Shown here: one piece after another, positions 1 through 9,663 of the stretch
Layout of the letters: every line of letters starts with the position of its first letter
How positions within the stretch are numbered: the stretch's first letter is position 1
Source of the DNA: an uncultured Cohaesibacter sp.
GTDB taxonomy: Bacteria; Pseudomonadota; Alphaproteobacteria; Rhizobiales; Cohaesibacteraceae
NCBI RefSeq assembly: GCF_963676485.1
Contig: NZ_OY781114.1
Coordinates: forward strand, 4,046,501 to 4,110,500
Direction: 5' to 3'
DNA length: 64,000 nt
The notes under the pieces: generated by a model
What the model saw: only the letters and a program-made list of their open reading frames with translations
What the model was told of the DNA's origin: nothing
Databases searched by the model: none
Program-made: the position numbers and the translations under genes

Positions 1-1
1 C

Positions 2-1525
2 ATCGCTATCGTGGCGCTCTATCGACCGGGGCCAATGGCCAACATTCCGGTTTATTGCGCGCGTAAACGTGGCGAGGAAAAACCGGACTATATGCATGAG
101 TTGCTTGAACCGGTTCTGAAAGAGACCTACGGCATCATCATCTATCAGGAACAGGTGATGCAGATCGCGCAGATCCTTTCCGGCTATACCCTCGGCCAAG
201 CTGATATGCTGCGCCGCGCCATGGGTAAGAAGATCCGTGAGGAGATGGAAAAGCAGCGGGTGTTCTTCTGCGATGGGGCTGAAGAGCGCGGCGTACCACG
301 CGAGCAGGCCTCCGAGATTTATGACCTTGTTGCCAAGTTTGCGGACTATGGCTTCAACAAGTCGCACGCTGCTGCATATGCTCTGGTGGCCTACCAGACC
401 GCCTATATGAAAGCCAACTATCCGGCGGAATTTCTTGCTGCCATCATGACGCTGGATATGAACAACACCGACAAGCTGTCGGAGTTCCGCCGTGATGCGA
501 TCCGGCTGGGCATTGAGGTGCGCCCGCCATCCATTAATGAATCCGGCGTTGAGTTTCTCGTCAAAGATGGCGCCATTATCTATTCCATGGCTGCGATCAA
601 GGGCGTCGGGCAGCCTGCCGCCGAGCATATCATGGAGGTGCGGGGGGATAAGCCGTTCAAAGATCTGGCTGATTTTGCCAAGCGTATCAGCCCGCGCGTG
701 ATCAACAAGCGCACGATTGAAAATTTGGCTGCGGCAGGAACCTTCGATGTGCTCAATCCCAATCGGGCACAGGTTGTTGGTTCCATCGATATCATTATGG
801 GCGAGGCAACCAGCCATTCGCGGGATGCATCATCGGGGCAGGGTGGCTTGTTTGGCGAAGAAGAAGCAGCGCCGCTGCCCTTGCCGGATGTAAGGCCATG
901 GACGAGCCAGGAGAAGCTGCAGCGCGAATATAGCGCTATTGGCTTCTATCTTTCTGCTCATCCCCTTGATGAATATATCCCGCAGCTTGAAAAGATGCGC
1001 ATTCAGCTTTGGCAGCAGTTCGAGCTGGCGGTCAAGCAGGGCGCGAGCGCGGGGCGTCTGGCTGGCACGATTACCGCAAAGCAGGAACGCAAGACCAAAA
1101 CCGGCAACCGCATGGGGATCATCACCGTTTCCGACCCGACCGGACAATATGAGGCAGTGCTCTTTTCCGAAGCATTGGCACGGTTTCGTGATGCGCTGGA
1201 GCCGGGCAACACGGTGATTCTCGAGGTCGGAGCGGATGAAAGGCCTGAAGGGGTTTCTGTGCGCATCAATAATGTGCGGCCGCTTGTCAGTGATGGCATG
1301 CGGCAGGCCATGCGTGTGTTTGTCAATGATCCCAAACCTCTGGTATCTCTGCAAAAGCAGCTGGATGATCGAGGGGATGGCGAGGTGTCTGTCATCGTGA
1401 TGCTGGATGAGGGCGAGTGCGAAGTCGAGATGCGCCTCAAGGGCAAATATTATGTCTCGCCGGAAGTGGGGCGCGCGTTGAAAGCCATTCCGGGGATTGT
1501 CGATGTGGAAGTCGGCGTGGCATAG
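2..1525 (+). CDS. dnaE: DNA polymerase III subunit alpha, C-terminal part
   Basis: This is the catalytic subunit of the replicative polymerase. The window opens inside the gene: the frame is already open at base 2, and the first residues (IAIVALYRPGPM) are the polymerase core just before the fingers. Visible parts are the YQEQVM segment, the helix-hairpin-helix region (FNKSHAAAYA... through the KGVG and INKRTIENL segments) and a C-terminal OB-fold region (about residues 350-440). About 507 residues are present, so the PHP domain and most of the palm are upstream of the window. The stop is at 1523-1525. No terminator is obvious downstream. Confidence 0.95.
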   Translation: MAIVALYRPGPMANIPVYCARKRGEEKPDYMHELLEPVLKETYGIIIYQEQVMQIAQILSGYTLGQADMLRRAMGKKIREEMEKQRVFFCDGAEERGVPREQASEIYDLVAKFADYGFNKSHAAAYALVAYQTAYMKANYPAEFLAAIMTLDMNNTDKLSEFRRDAIRLGIEVRPPSINESGVEFLVKDGAIIYSMAAIKGVGQPAAEHIMEVRGDKPFKDLADFAKRISPRVINKRTIENLAAAGTFDVLNPNRAQVVGSIDIIMGEATSHSRDASSGQGGLFGEEEAAPLPLPDVRPWTSQEKLQREYSAIGFYLSAHPLDEYIPQLEKMRIQLWQQFELAVKQGASAGRLAGTITAKQERKTKTGNRMGIITVSDPTGQYEAVLFSEALARFRDALEPGNTVILEVGADERPEGVSVRINNVRPLVSDGMRQAMRVFVNDPKPLVSLQKQLDDRGDGEVSVIVMLDEGECEVEMRLKGKYYVSPEVGRALKAIPGIVDVEVGVA

Positions 1526-1805
1526 GCTGGTGCCGTTTGAGGTGGGATTGGCGATGCCTAAGGACTGTATCCTGCTGGGTGCGGATTCTCAGGTCGTTGG
1601 TTTCTATTTGTAAAGGGGCCTCTCTCTACAAGACCGTCAAATGCCGCCGCAATGGGCGGGTGCGCATCGCACTTGAAAGGCGGTTGGAGAATATGGGAAC
1701 TTTGTCAGCCTTTTGGAAAAGGAGCCGCGCATAGGCTTGAAGCCTTGTACGCGACTCCGGGTTCCGTTGGCTGCTGGTCGGAGCGTTGGGGCTAGGTTTT
1801 TTGCC

Positions 1806-2741
1806 TTAGCTTGCCGTTGTGGCGGCTTTGTCGAGCTCGAGCTTGGGTGAGCTCGGAGGCGAACCATCATGCTTGGTCTTCTTTGGCGCAAACATGACGA
1901 TGTTGCCGGTCAGCGCCAGAACAAGCCCCAGTATGGAAGTCCAGTGCCACACATAGCCCTCGAACATGGTGGAGATGGCCAGCGCGATGATCGGAAACAG
2001 AACGGTCATGTAGGCAGCCTTGGCAGAACCAATGCGAGCGACCAGAATGAGATAGGTTGTAAAGGCGATGATGGAGCCGAAGATCGCCAGATAGAGCATG
2101 GCTCCCAGATAGATCGGGTCTGCTGGGGCAATGATCTCTGTGCCCGTGACTGTGATCAGGGCAAGAAGGATAAGAGCGCCGTAGCACATGCCCCATGCGT
2201 TGGCGGTAATCGGGGAGATGCCCATCTGACTATTGCGGCGGGAGACCATGTTGCCCAATGAGAAGAAGAGCGTGCCAAGCATGGCAAGGGCTACGCCGGT
2301 AAGCGCCCCCGTGCCGCCACTGGAAAAGATATCTCGCCCAAACAACAGGACGAGACCGCCGATGCCGAGGATGCTGGCAAGCACCACCTGTTTGGTGATC
2401 CTGTCGCCGTAGAAAATGCGGGCATTGATGGCATTGAAGATGGTTGCCATGGAAAAGATGACCGACTCCAACCCCGAGGGGATATAGCTGACCGCATAGT
2501 AGAAGCAGATGAAATTCAGGCTGAACAGGCAGAGCGCCTGAGCAATGAGCCATATTTGATGCTCCTTGCGGGGGAAGCGCAAGCGGCCGCACAGGGCCAG
2601 CCCGAACACAAACAGCACGCCAGCAACGCCGAAGCGATAGAAAACGGAAACGAGGGCCGGAACCGGTCCTGCTTGCAGGGCGATGGCGAACCAGGTCGTT
2701 CCCCATATCAATACGGTTGTGATGAAAAGAAACGGGATCAT
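1806..2741 (-). CDS. EamA/DMT-family transporter
   Basis: This is an inner-membrane permease of the drug/metabolite transporter superfamily, probably an exporter of an unknown small metabolite. The 311-residue protein has about ten hydrophobic segments arranged as two EamA repeats, starting MIPFLFITTV, with a short hydrophilic tail (KKTKHDGS...). The frame stays open to 2957, but the added 72 residues are hydrophilic and unlike the family. The ATG at 2741 places the first transmembrane helix at the N terminus, as is usual. It is divergent from the AraC regulator at 2919, which is therefore its likely controller. The substrate cannot be told from sequence. Confidence 0.82.
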   Translation of the reverse strand: MIPFLFITTVLIWGTTWFAIALQAGPVPALVSVFYRFGVAGVLFVFGLALCGRLRFPRKEHQIWLIAQALCLFSLNFICFYYAVSYIPSGLESVIFSMATIFNAINARIFYGDRITKQVVLASILGIGGLVLLFGRDIFSSGGTGALTGVALAMLGTLFFSLGNMVSRRNSQMGISPITANAWGMCYGALILLALITVTGTEIIAPADPIYLGAMLYLAIFGSIIAFTTYLILVARIGSAKAAYMTVLFPIIALAISTMFEGYVWHWTSILGLVLALTGNIVMFAPKKTKHDGSPPSSPKLELDKAATTAS

Positions 2742-2918
2742 GAGCGAAACCTTTTGTTGTTTGAGTTTCGGTCTAGCGGTTTCAAACGGTTTGCTTTTGC
2801 ATAATCTTGCGGTGAAGTGGCGCGCGCTGGGAATATGATGATTGTTGAAGGCGGAGGGCGGTGCTATAAATCGGCCCAACATCTCGGTTTTTGCTCTGTT
2901 TTTTCGGCTTTCATTTCC

Positions 2919-3782
2919 ATGCGTTCCAAGGATCATTCCGTTTTCGGATTTCTGCAAGATAGTTCAACTGCGATCAGGCATGGCAGCCTTGATCTCGGTT
3001 TCGGGCGGTCTTGCGCGATCTGGAGTAACCATCAGGATCATGTGACTTATGATGAGCTACACGGCCATGCCTTCAGCATGTATGTGCGAAAGGGAGAGGA
3101 TGTCTGGCGCGTGGATCAGAAGCCGGTGCGCGGCTGGCCTGGGGCTGTTTGCATTTTTCCGCAGGGGCAAAGCTCTGCATGGGAGGTCAATGGACCGCTT
3201 ACCATGATGCATCTCTATTTGCCTGACGAAGAATTGCGGCGTTGCTATAGCGAGATGATGGATCGGGATGGACGCCAGATTGCGCTGGCCGATGTCACTT
3301 ATGCCAAGCCGGAAGGCTTGATTGTGCCTTTTTCGCGTCTGTTTGGCGAAACCTGCGCCGGGAATGCACTGGGTGCCGAGGAAGCCATGGTTGATCTGAT
3401 TGCCGAGGTGCTCTCGCAAAAGCGCTTTCACGGTGAGCAGGTCAAGGCGATCCGTGGTGGCCTTTCCATGCCTGTGAAGCGCAAGCTGACGGATTTCATC
3501 GAAGACAATCTTGATGAGGCGATACGGCTTCGGGATCTTGCGAATATTGCGGATTTGAGCGAGTTTCATCTGCAAAGAAGCTTTAAACAGACATGCGGGG
3601 TTTCGCCCAGTCTCTTTGTTGCGCATCGTCGTGTAGAGCGGGCAAAGATGCTTATGCGAGCAGGAGAGCCCTTGGTGCAAGTCGCCGATGCTTGTGGCTT
3701 TTCCAGTCAGAGCCACTTTACGCGCAGCTTCAAGGCTGGAACGGGGATGACGCCCACAGCTTTCCGGAAGGCTGTTGTTTAA
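2919..3782 (+). CDS. AraC-family transcriptional regulator
   Basis: This is a one-component regulator. Residues 1-170 form a cupin-like sensing domain (HGSLDLGFGRSCAIWSNH onward), and the last 100 residues hold two helix-turn-helix units of the AraC/XylS type (LRDLANIADLSEFHLQRSFK, then VADACGFSSQSHFTRSFK). The frame is open from a GTG at 2817. I chose the ATG at 2919 because related regulators begin about ten residues before the GFLQDSS segment, but the ATG at 2835, which has a GGGA-like ribosome site, is also possible. It is transcribed away from the EamA transporter, suggesting local control. The ligand is unknown. Confidence 0.8.
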   Translation: MRSKDHSVFGFLQDSSTAIRHGSLDLGFGRSCAIWSNHQDHVTYDELHGHAFSMYVRKGEDVWRVDQKPVRGWPGAVCIFPQGQSSAWEVNGPLTMMHLYLPDEELRRCYSEMMDRDGRQIALADVTYAKPEGLIVPFSRLFGETCAGNALGAEEAMVDLIAEVLSQKRFHGEQVKAIRGGLSMPVKRKLTDFIEDNLDEAIRLRDLANIADLSEFHLQRSFKQTCGVSPSLFVAHRRVERAKMLMRAGEPLVQVADACGFSSQSHFTRSFKAGTGMTPTAFRKAVV

Positions 3783-3975
3783 GGCACGGGCTGTTCTTGT
3801 GGGGCTTTCACTGGTCGGCTCCAGCCGTCGCAAAGAGACTTGCGAAGAACCGGCTTCGCCAGATATCCTTCAGTCTGGTAAGGTGGTTGCGATTTTGTGC
3901 AAGTATCAAGACCCATGTCTTGTTTCTCTGTTGCTTGATAATGCACGCATTCCCCAGAAAAGGCGGCTTTGTCGC

Positions 3976-4004
3976 TTGCATTCCTGAAAGTGAGCGCCTA
4001 TAAG
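3976..4004 (+). promoter_or_regulatory. Candidate sigma-70 promoter for rpsB-tsf
   Basis: TTGCAT (3976-3981), a 17-base spacer and TATAAG (3999-4004) lie about 115 bases before the rpsB start, in a 338-base gap after the AraC regulator. This implies a leader of about 110 bases, long enough for S2 autoregulation, although I see no specific RNA motif. The rest of the gap shows nothing recognisable. Confidence 0.5.
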
Positions 4005-4120
4005 CACCTTCGAATCCACATGCGGGAGCAGGGTGGCAGCATGGAGAAATGTGCTGACATCCATCCGGTGCCCATTTTGGCCACATCCCGCAGAGGTTAA
4101 ACCGGTAAAGGAAATTTTAC

Positions 4121-4930
4121 ATGGCACTTCCTGAAGTATCCATGCGCTCACTGCTTGAAGCAGGTGTGCATTTTGGTCACCAGACCCACCGCTGGAACCC
4201 GAAAATGGGCAAATACATTTTCGGCGCTCGCAACAACATCCATATCATCGACCTGTCCCAGACCGTTCCTCTGATGAACGAAGCTCTGAAAGCTGTGTCT
4301 GATACCGTTGCTCGTGGCGGTCGCGTTCTGATCGTTGGCACCAAGCGCCAGGCTTCCGGCCCGGTTGCTGAAGCTGCAAAAGCTGCTGCCCAGTATTATG
4401 TGAACTCCCGTTGGCTCGGCGGCATGCTGACCAACTGGAAAACCATCACCCAGTCCATCCAGCGTCTGCGCAAGCTCGACGAGCTGCTTGACGGGGAAGC
4501 ACAGGGCTTCACCAAGAAAGAACGCCTGACGCTTACTCGCGAACGCGATAAACTGGAGCGCGCTCTGGGTGGTATCAAGGATATGGGCGGCGTGCCTGAC
4601 CTGATCTTCGTGATCGATACCAACAAAGAAGACATTGCCATTCACGAAGCCCGTCGTCTGGGTATTCCTGTTGCAGCTGTCGTTGATACCAACTGCGATC
4701 CTGATGGCATCGACTTCCCGGTTCCGGGTAACGATGACGCTTCCCGCGCTATCTCTCTTTACTGCGACATGATCGTTGCTGCTGCCATTGACGGTATCTC
4801 CCGTTCTGCTGGCGATGTTGGCATTGATCTTGGCGAATCTGAAGAGGGCTTGCTTGAAGCCGCTCTCGACGATGAAGCTACTGAAGAAGCTGCAGCTCCT
4901 GAAGCCGCTGCTGAAGAAAAAGCTGAATAG
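4121..4930 (+). CDS. rpsB: 30S ribosomal protein S2
   Basis: This is a structural protein of the small ribosomal subunit. The start [20 protein letters not shown] and the [14 protein letters not shown] segment are diagnostic. At 269 residues it is longer than the 241-residue E. coli protein because of an acidic, Ala/Glu-rich tail (about residues 240-269), common in alphaproteobacteria. It heads the rpsB-tsf-pyrH-frr block. A GGAAA-type ribosome site precedes the ATG. A hairpin at 5050-5073 separates it from tsf. Confidence 0.97.
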   Translation: MALPEVSMRSLLEAGVHFGHQTHRWNPKMGKYIFGARNNIHIIDLSQTVPLMNEALKAVSDTVARGGRVLIVGTKRQASGPVAEAAKAAAQYYVNSRWLGGMLTNWKTITQSIQRLRKLDELLDGEAQGFTKKERLTLTRERDKLERALGGIKDMGGVPDLIFVIDTNKEDIAIHEARRLGIPVAAVVDTNCDPDGIDFPVPGNDDASRAISLYCDMIVAAAIDGISRSAGDVGIDLGESEEGLLEAALDDEATEEAAAPEAAAEEKAE

Positions 4931-5049
4931 GCATCTGCCGAAAGGCGAAAGCGCTTACATATTCCTGTCTTGAAAGCCTGAAAGCTTTCTGGGAAGTCGA
5001 GTGCTTCTGAAATGCGATTCGAGGGCTTTGCTCTCATGTGATTGAAATG

Positions 5050-5073
5050 GCCGCCCGGGATCCTTCGGGCGGC
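5050..5073 (+). terminator. rpsB-tsf intercistronic hairpin (attenuator-like)
   Basis: A perfect 8-bp stem GCCGCCCG / CGGGCGGC with an 8-base loop is followed by TTCTGGCTTGTTT, a weak T-rich tail. It lies 35 bases before tsf. A partial terminator here would let S2 be made in different amounts from EF-Ts. Confidence 0.5.
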
Positions 5074-5107
5074 TTCTGGCTTGTTTGATAAAGGACGTGA
5101 GGCTGCA

Positions 5108-6028
5108 ATGGCGATTACAGCATCAATGGTTAAAGAGCTCCGCGAAGTTTCCGGCGCGGGCATGATGGACTGCAAAAAGGCCCTGGGTGAAACCGACGGT
5201 GATATGGAAGCCGCAATCGACTGGTTGCGCACCAAGGGGCTGGCGAAAGCTGCGAAGAAATCCGGTCGTGTTGCCGCTGAAGGGCTGATTGCTATTGCTG
5301 GTGAAGGCAATAAAGCTGCTCTTGCAGAGGTTAATGCCGAAACCGACTTCGTTTCCCGTAACGAACAGTTCCAGGAACTGGCACGCAACATCGCTTCTGT
5401 TGTTGTTGAGGCTGGCGACAAACTGGAAGACATTCTGGCTGCAGAATATCCTGGCGGTGGCACGGTTGAAGAAACCATCACCAACGCTGTTGCTACCATC
5501 GGCGAAAACATGAACCTGCGTCGCGGTCAAGTTCTGAGCGTAGACAAAGGCGTTGTTGCTTCCTACATGCACTCCGCAACGGCTCCTGGCCTTGGACGTC
5601 TCGGCGTTCTGGTGGCTCTGGAATCCGAAGGCGATGCAGAGAAGCTCGAAGCTCTTGGCAAGCAGATTGCTATGCATATTGCTGCGACCAACCCGCTGGC
5701 TGCAACCACCGAAGAAGTTGATCCTGCTGCTATCGAACGCGAAAAGGCTGTGTTCTCTGAACAGGCTAAAGCGTCTGGCAAGCCTGACAATATCATCGAA
5801 AAGATGGTTGAAGGTCGTATGCGCAAATTCTTCGAAGAAGTTGTTCTGCTCAAGCAGACCTTCGTTATCGATGGAGAAAACACCGTTGAGCAGGCTATTA
5901 AAAACGCTGAGAAAGAAGTCGGCGCGCCTATCAAGCTGGTTGCTTTCGCTCGCTTCGCTCTTGGCGAAGGCATCGAGAAGAAAGAAGAAGACTTCGCTGC
6001 TGAAGTTGCCGCTGCTGCTGGTAACTAA
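5108..6028 (+). CDS. tsf: Elongation factor Ts
   Basis: This is the guanine-nucleotide exchange factor for EF-Tu. The start [20 protein letters not shown] and the following DCKKAL are the conserved N-terminal UBA-like domain, and the core contains the TDFV segment ([11 protein letters not shown]). The length is 306 residues, normal for alphaproteobacteria. The frame extends upstream to 5042, but through the intercistronic hairpin, so the ATG at 5108 is the true start. It is followed by a strong hairpin at 6080-6113. Confidence 0.97.
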   Translation: MAITASMVKELREVSGAGMMDCKKALGETDGDMEAAIDWLRTKGLAKAAKKSGRVAAEGLIAIAGEGNKAALAEVNAETDFVSRNEQFQELARNIASVVVEAGDKLEDILAAEYPGGGTVEETITNAVATIGENMNLRRGQVLSVDKGVVASYMHSATAPGLGRLGVLVALESEGDAEKLEALGKQIAMHIAATNPLAATTEEVDPAAIEREKAVFSEQAKASGKPDNIIEKMVEGRMRKFFEEVVLLKQTFVIDGENTVEQAIKNAEKEVGAPIKLVAFARFALGEGIEKKEEDFAAEVAAAAGN

Positions 6029-6079
6029 TTTGCAAGTGAGCTTTTTTGCCTTGTAACAGGGTTGAAAAAGATGAAATTT

Positions 6080-6113
6080 GAAGGGCGCTGGGGATGACGA
6101 ACCAGCGCCCTTC
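6080..6113 (+). terminator. Hairpin downstream of tsf
   Basis: A perfect 12-bp inverted repeat, GAAGGGCGCTGG / CCAGCGCCCTTC, has a 10-base loop and no long T run after it. It lies in the 215-base gap between tsf and pyrH. It may be a terminator, or a processing or stability element. Confidence 0.6.
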
Positions 6114-6243
6114 GTGTATGCAAAGACAGCTTTTCTTCCGGCCTGTAGATCCTGCTCGCCGGGTGCTCCTTTTTCAACGCGCAGTCAATGGCGTTTATCT
6201 TGTCTGCTGCCAGAGGAGTTTACTACGCGAGGTGTCTGACAAA

Positions 6244-6960
6244 ATGGGTGATTTAAAATATAAGCGTGTCTTGCTGAAGGTATCCGGCGAAGCGCTGATG
6301 GGTGAACAATCCTTCGGGATCGATCAGGCAATGGTGGCTCGCGTCGCGCAGGAAATCGCAGATGTGCGGGCGCTTGGGACCGAGGTTGGCGTTGTTATTG
6401 GCGGCGGTAACATTTTTCGCGGTGTGTCTGTTGCCGCCAAGGGTGGCGATCGGGTGCGTGGCGACCATATGGGCATGCTGGCAACGGTTATGAATGTGTT
6501 GGCTATGGCCAACGCGCTGGAGAGCATTGATGTTCCTGTGGTTGCGATGTCTGCAATTGCGATGGATGAAATCTGCGAGCAGTTTACCCAACGCGCTGCC
6601 AAGGCCTATCTGGCTGAAGGCAAGATCGTGCTTTTTGCTGCCGGTACCGGCAATCCTTTCGTTACGACAGATTCGGGTGCAGCGTTGCGCGCGGCCGAAA
6701 TGCAGTGTGATGCGGTATTTAAAGGCACTCAGGTTGACGGGGTTTACTCTGCTGATCCACTGAAAAACCCTGATGCTATCCGTTATGATGAGATCAGTTA
6801 TACAGAAGTCCTCAAACAAGGGCTCAAGGTTATGGATGCAGCTGCGATTGCGCTTGCTCAAGAAGCAAATATCCCGATAATTGTTTATTCATTGCACGAA
6901 CCGAACGGGATTGTCGAAATTCTGCAGGGCCGTGGGCGTGCTACGGTCGTTTCCGGCTAA
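6244..6960 (+). CDS. pyrH: UMP kinase
   Basis: It phosphorylates UMP to UDP with ATP in pyrimidine nucleotide synthesis, in the cytoplasm as a hexamer. The 238-residue protein has the amino-acid-kinase fold: KVSGEALMG (phosphate binding), VIGGGNIFRG, and GTGNPFVTTDSGAALRA near residue 135. The frame opens further upstream, but the ATG at 6244 gives the family-typical MGDLKYKRVLLKVSGEAL start. It follows tsf after a hairpin and precedes frr by 180 bases, the usual order in Rhizobiales. Confidence 0.96.
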   Translation: MGDLKYKRVLLKVSGEALMGEQSFGIDQAMVARVAQEIADVRALGTEVGVVIGGGNIFRGVSVAAKGGDRVRGDHMGMLATVMNVLAMANALESIDVPVVAMSAIAMDEICEQFTQRAAKAYLAEGKIVLFAAGTGNPFVTTDSGAALRAAEMQCDAVFKGTQVDGVYSADPLKNPDAIRYDEISYTEVLKQGLKVMDAAAIALAQEANIPIIVYSLHEPNGIVEILQGRGRATVVSG

Positions 6961-7140
6961 TGCAACCAGGCGCAATTCTTCAAGATTACGCCTGATGAGA
7001 GACTTTCGATCTGCGGGCTGAACGGGATGAAGACTGCAGATCACGCAAGGGGGAAACAGCTCAGGGGAGCCTCATTGAGGGGCGTGAGCTATAAATAGAC
7101 CCGGAATGAAAACCGAACTAGAAAACAAGAGGCTTATACC

Positions 7141-7701
7141 ATGTCTGCCGAAGAACTGGATCTTGATGACCTTGAACGCCGCATGAAGGGGGCAGTCGCT
7201 GTTCTTAAAACAGAATTGTCCGGGCTGAGAACCGGACGTGCATCTATGGCTCTTCTGGACCCGATCACGGTGGAAGCCTACGGGCAGACCATGCCGATCA
7301 ATCAGGTTGGTACGGTTTCCGTGCCCGAGCCGCGCATGCTGTCGATCCAGGTATGGGACAAGGGAATGGTTGGCGCCGTTGAAAAGGCGATCCGTGAATC
7401 CAATATCGGCATCAATCCGGTAACGGATGGCCAGCTGCTTCGTCTTCCCATTCCTGAGCTTAATCAGGAACGCCGTCAGGAAATGGTCAAAATTGCCCAT
7501 TCTTATGCTGAGAATGCAAAGGTGTCCGTGCGTCATGTGCGTCGTGATGGCATGGATATGTGCAAGAAGGCAGAAAAAGACGGTATGAGTGAGGATGATG
7601 CCCGTCTTTACAATGACGAGATTCAGGAACTGACCAACAAATATGTTGCAGAGATCGAAACGATGGCTTCGGGTAAGGAAGCCGAGATCATGCAGGTTTA
7701 G
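7141..7701 (+). CDS. frr: Ribosome recycling factor
   Basis: Together with EF-G it splits post-termination ribosomes. The 186-residue length is standard. Characteristic segments are [34 protein letters not shown] and the C-terminal triple-helix part ([20 protein letters not shown]). The ATG at 7141 follows a purine-rich AACAAGAGG. It is the fourth gene of the translation block, with the usual neighbour uppS downstream. Confidence 0.97.
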   Translation: MSAEELDLDDLERRMKGAVAVLKTELSGLRTGRASMALLDPITVEAYGQTMPINQVGTVSVPEPRMLSIQVWDKGMVGAVEKAIRESNIGINPVTDGQLLRLPIPELNQERRQEMVKIAHSYAENAKVSVRHVRRDGMDMCKKAEKDGMSEDDARLYNDEIQELTNKYVAEIETMASGKEAEIMQV

Positions 7702-7896
7702 GGAATTCTAGCGGTCGTCGGTGCGTGCTCTTTTTGGGAAAGACTATCATGCGCTGGCGCTGTCGAATTCTGGCAGGGCGCCTTTTAAGGCTGTTAAAAC
7801 CTCTGCGCCATATTGAAGGTCAAGAATCGGCCCGGCGATGCAATCATGATTCATGAAGCATGTCGGGCTGTTGTAAAACCAAGGGGACGGGAATTT

Positions 7897-8688
7897 ATGG
7901 TTGGCCAAATGCGTTATGCGGACACTTCTGTTGCAGGAAATATGGCCATACCTCGCCATTTGGCAGTCATTATGGACGGGAATGGGCGTTGGGCAAAGGA
8001 GCGCAAGCTGACCCGCACGCATGGCCATCGCCAAGGTGTCGTCGCTGTTCGTGAAATTGTTTCCAATGCCATCGAACTCAATATCGAATATCTGACTCTA
8101 TTCGCCTTCAGTTCGGAAAACTGGTCTCGCCCTCAATCTGAAGTTCGCGACCTGTTGGGGTTGCTTAAGCTCTTCATCAACAAGGATCTGGCTACCTTGC
8201 ACAAACAGAATGTGCGGGTGCTGGTCATTGGCAGCCGACAAGGGCTTGAAAGGGACATTGCTGCGCTCCTGGAAAAGGCCCAGCTGCGCACGCGCGATAA
8301 CACCGGCCTTACCCTACAAATTGCCTTCAATTACGGGGCTCGTCAGGAAATCGTGGATATGGTGAAATCTTTGGCCCGAGAGGTCGAAGAAGGGTGCTTG
8401 GCTGCTGATTCCATTGATGAAGCCCTTGTTTCTCGATCTCTATATACCGGTGAGGTGCCTGATCCTGACGTGATCTTGCGTACCAGTGGCGAGAAGCGGT
8501 TGAGTAATTTTCTCCTCTGGCAGGCTGCCTATTCGGAGTTTATTTTCGTGGATTGTTATTGGCCGGATTTTAATCGACAGCAGCTTGAACTGGCGCTCGT
8601 GGAATATGGTCGGCGCAATCGTCGTTTTGGTCAGGTCGCCGTTGACGATGTGGACCTCAATCAGACTGTGCTCGTCTCTGGCGGGTAG
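7897..8688 (+). CDS. uppS: Isoprenyl transferase (undecaprenyl diphosphate synthase)
   Basis: It condenses isopentenyl diphosphate units onto farnesyl diphosphate to make the C55 carrier lipid for peptidoglycan and LPS synthesis. The cis-prenyltransferase signature VIMDGNGRWAKER sits at about residues 25-37; TLFAFSSENWSRP and the C-terminal ILRTSGEKRLSNFLLWQ segment are also present. I chose the ATG at 7897 because GGGACGGGAA lies just upstream; the frame is open to 7813. The resulting 263 residues fit the family. Confidence 0.95.
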   Translation: MVGQMRYADTSVAGNMAIPRHLAVIMDGNGRWAKERKLTRTHGHRQGVVAVREIVSNAIELNIEYLTLFAFSSENWSRPQSEVRDLLGLLKLFINKDLATLHKQNVRVLVIGSRQGLERDIAALLEKAQLRTRDNTGLTLQIAFNYGARQEIVDMVKSLAREVEEGCLAADSIDEALVSRSLYTGEVPDPDVILRTSGEKRLSNFLLWQAAYSEFIFVDCYWPDFNRQQLELALVEYGRRNRRFGQVAVDDVDLNQTVLVSGG

Positions 8689-8711
8689 AACCATGCGTAT
8701 TACGCAGGTTC

Positions 8712-9608
8712 ATGAAATATACGGGAGAAGCTGTTCTGGACTCTTTAAAGAAACCCGCAGGGGAGGCTGAGAACAAGACGCAAAAAAAGAGCCTCTGGTC
8801 TGATCTGATGGTCAGGCTTGCGTCGGGTGTTGTTCTTGCAGCGGCTGCTTTCGCTGTCACTTGGTGGGGCGGCATTGCCTTTGCATTGTTTTTTGGTGCA
8901 GTTACCGTCTTGATCTATCGCGAATGGCTGGGCATGGTCGGCGAAGCGCCTTTCCAAACGCCCGCCATGACGGGATATATCGTGATCATAGGCTCTCTCT
9001 TCTGTTTCTATTTCAAGGATTGGGAGGCCGGACTGGCGATACCCGCCTTCGGGGCGGGGTATCTGTTTTTTGCACGCTGTTCTTATCGGATGGCGCGTTG
9101 GTGTGGTCTGGGCATCCTTTATGCGGCAGCGTTCGGCGGTGCCATTTTCCTCCTTCGTCAAGATCCCGACTATGGTTTGCACGCCATTCTGGTTTTGTTT
9201 GCGCTGGTTTGGGGCACGGACGTTTCGGCCTATTTCGTTGGCAAATATGTCGGCGGGCCGAAGCTCTGGAAGCGAGTCTCTCCCAAGAAGACATGGTCAG
9301 GCTCTGTGGGTGGCCTTGTTCTGGGGTCAGGATTTGCCGTTTTCGTGGCTGTTCTTCTTGGTATTGATCCGAATGTCAGGTTGATTGCAATGCTCGGTGG
9401 ACTTTCTGTGCTCTCGCAATTGGGGGATCTTGCGGAGTCACAAATGAAGCGTATGTTTGACGTCAAGGATTCCGGTACTCTCATTCCCGGTCATGGCGGT
9501 GTCATGGATCGGGTGGATGGTTTGCTTTTTGCCGTTGTGGCTGCGGCCCTGATCGGTGTGGTTTTTGGTGATGTTCATTCTGTGGCAACCGGTTTTCTGA
9601 TCCAGTAG
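8712..9608 (+). CDS. cdsA: Phosphatidate cytidylyltransferase
   Basis: It makes CDP-diacylglycerol from phosphatidate and CTP at the inner membrane. The 298-residue protein has about seven or eight hydrophobic helices after a 35-residue hydrophilic N terminus. The CDS signature is visible near the C terminus (QMKRMFDVKDSGTLIPGHGG followed by VMDRVDG), and GTDVSAYFVGKYVGGPKLW is also typical. It begins 23 bases after uppS and is followed by dxr. Confidence 0.94.
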   Translation: MKYTGEAVLDSLKKPAGEAENKTQKKSLWSDLMVRLASGVVLAAAAFAVTWWGGIAFALFFGAVTVLIYREWLGMVGEAPFQTPAMTGYIVIIGSLFCFYFKDWEAGLAIPAFGAGYLFFARCSYRMARWCGLGILYAAAFGGAIFLLRQDPDYGLHAILVLFALVWGTDVSAYFVGKYVGGPKLWKRVSPKKTWSGSVGGLVLGSGFAVFVAVLLGIDPNVRLIAMLGGLSVLSQLGDLAESQMKRMFDVKDSGTLIPGHGGVMDRVDGLLFAVVAAALIGVVFGDVHSVATGFLIQ

Positions 9609-9663
9609 GACATGGGCACGTTCCCGGTCCTAATCTTTATTTTGATCTAAATATGAGTAGGTT

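Noticed and set aside
830-1354. Minus-strand ORFs inside dnaE, and similar long antisense ORFs in tsf, pyrH, bamA, the dehydratase and curlin genes
   Set aside because: They are shadows of strongly coding frames on the other strand and show no protein-family features.
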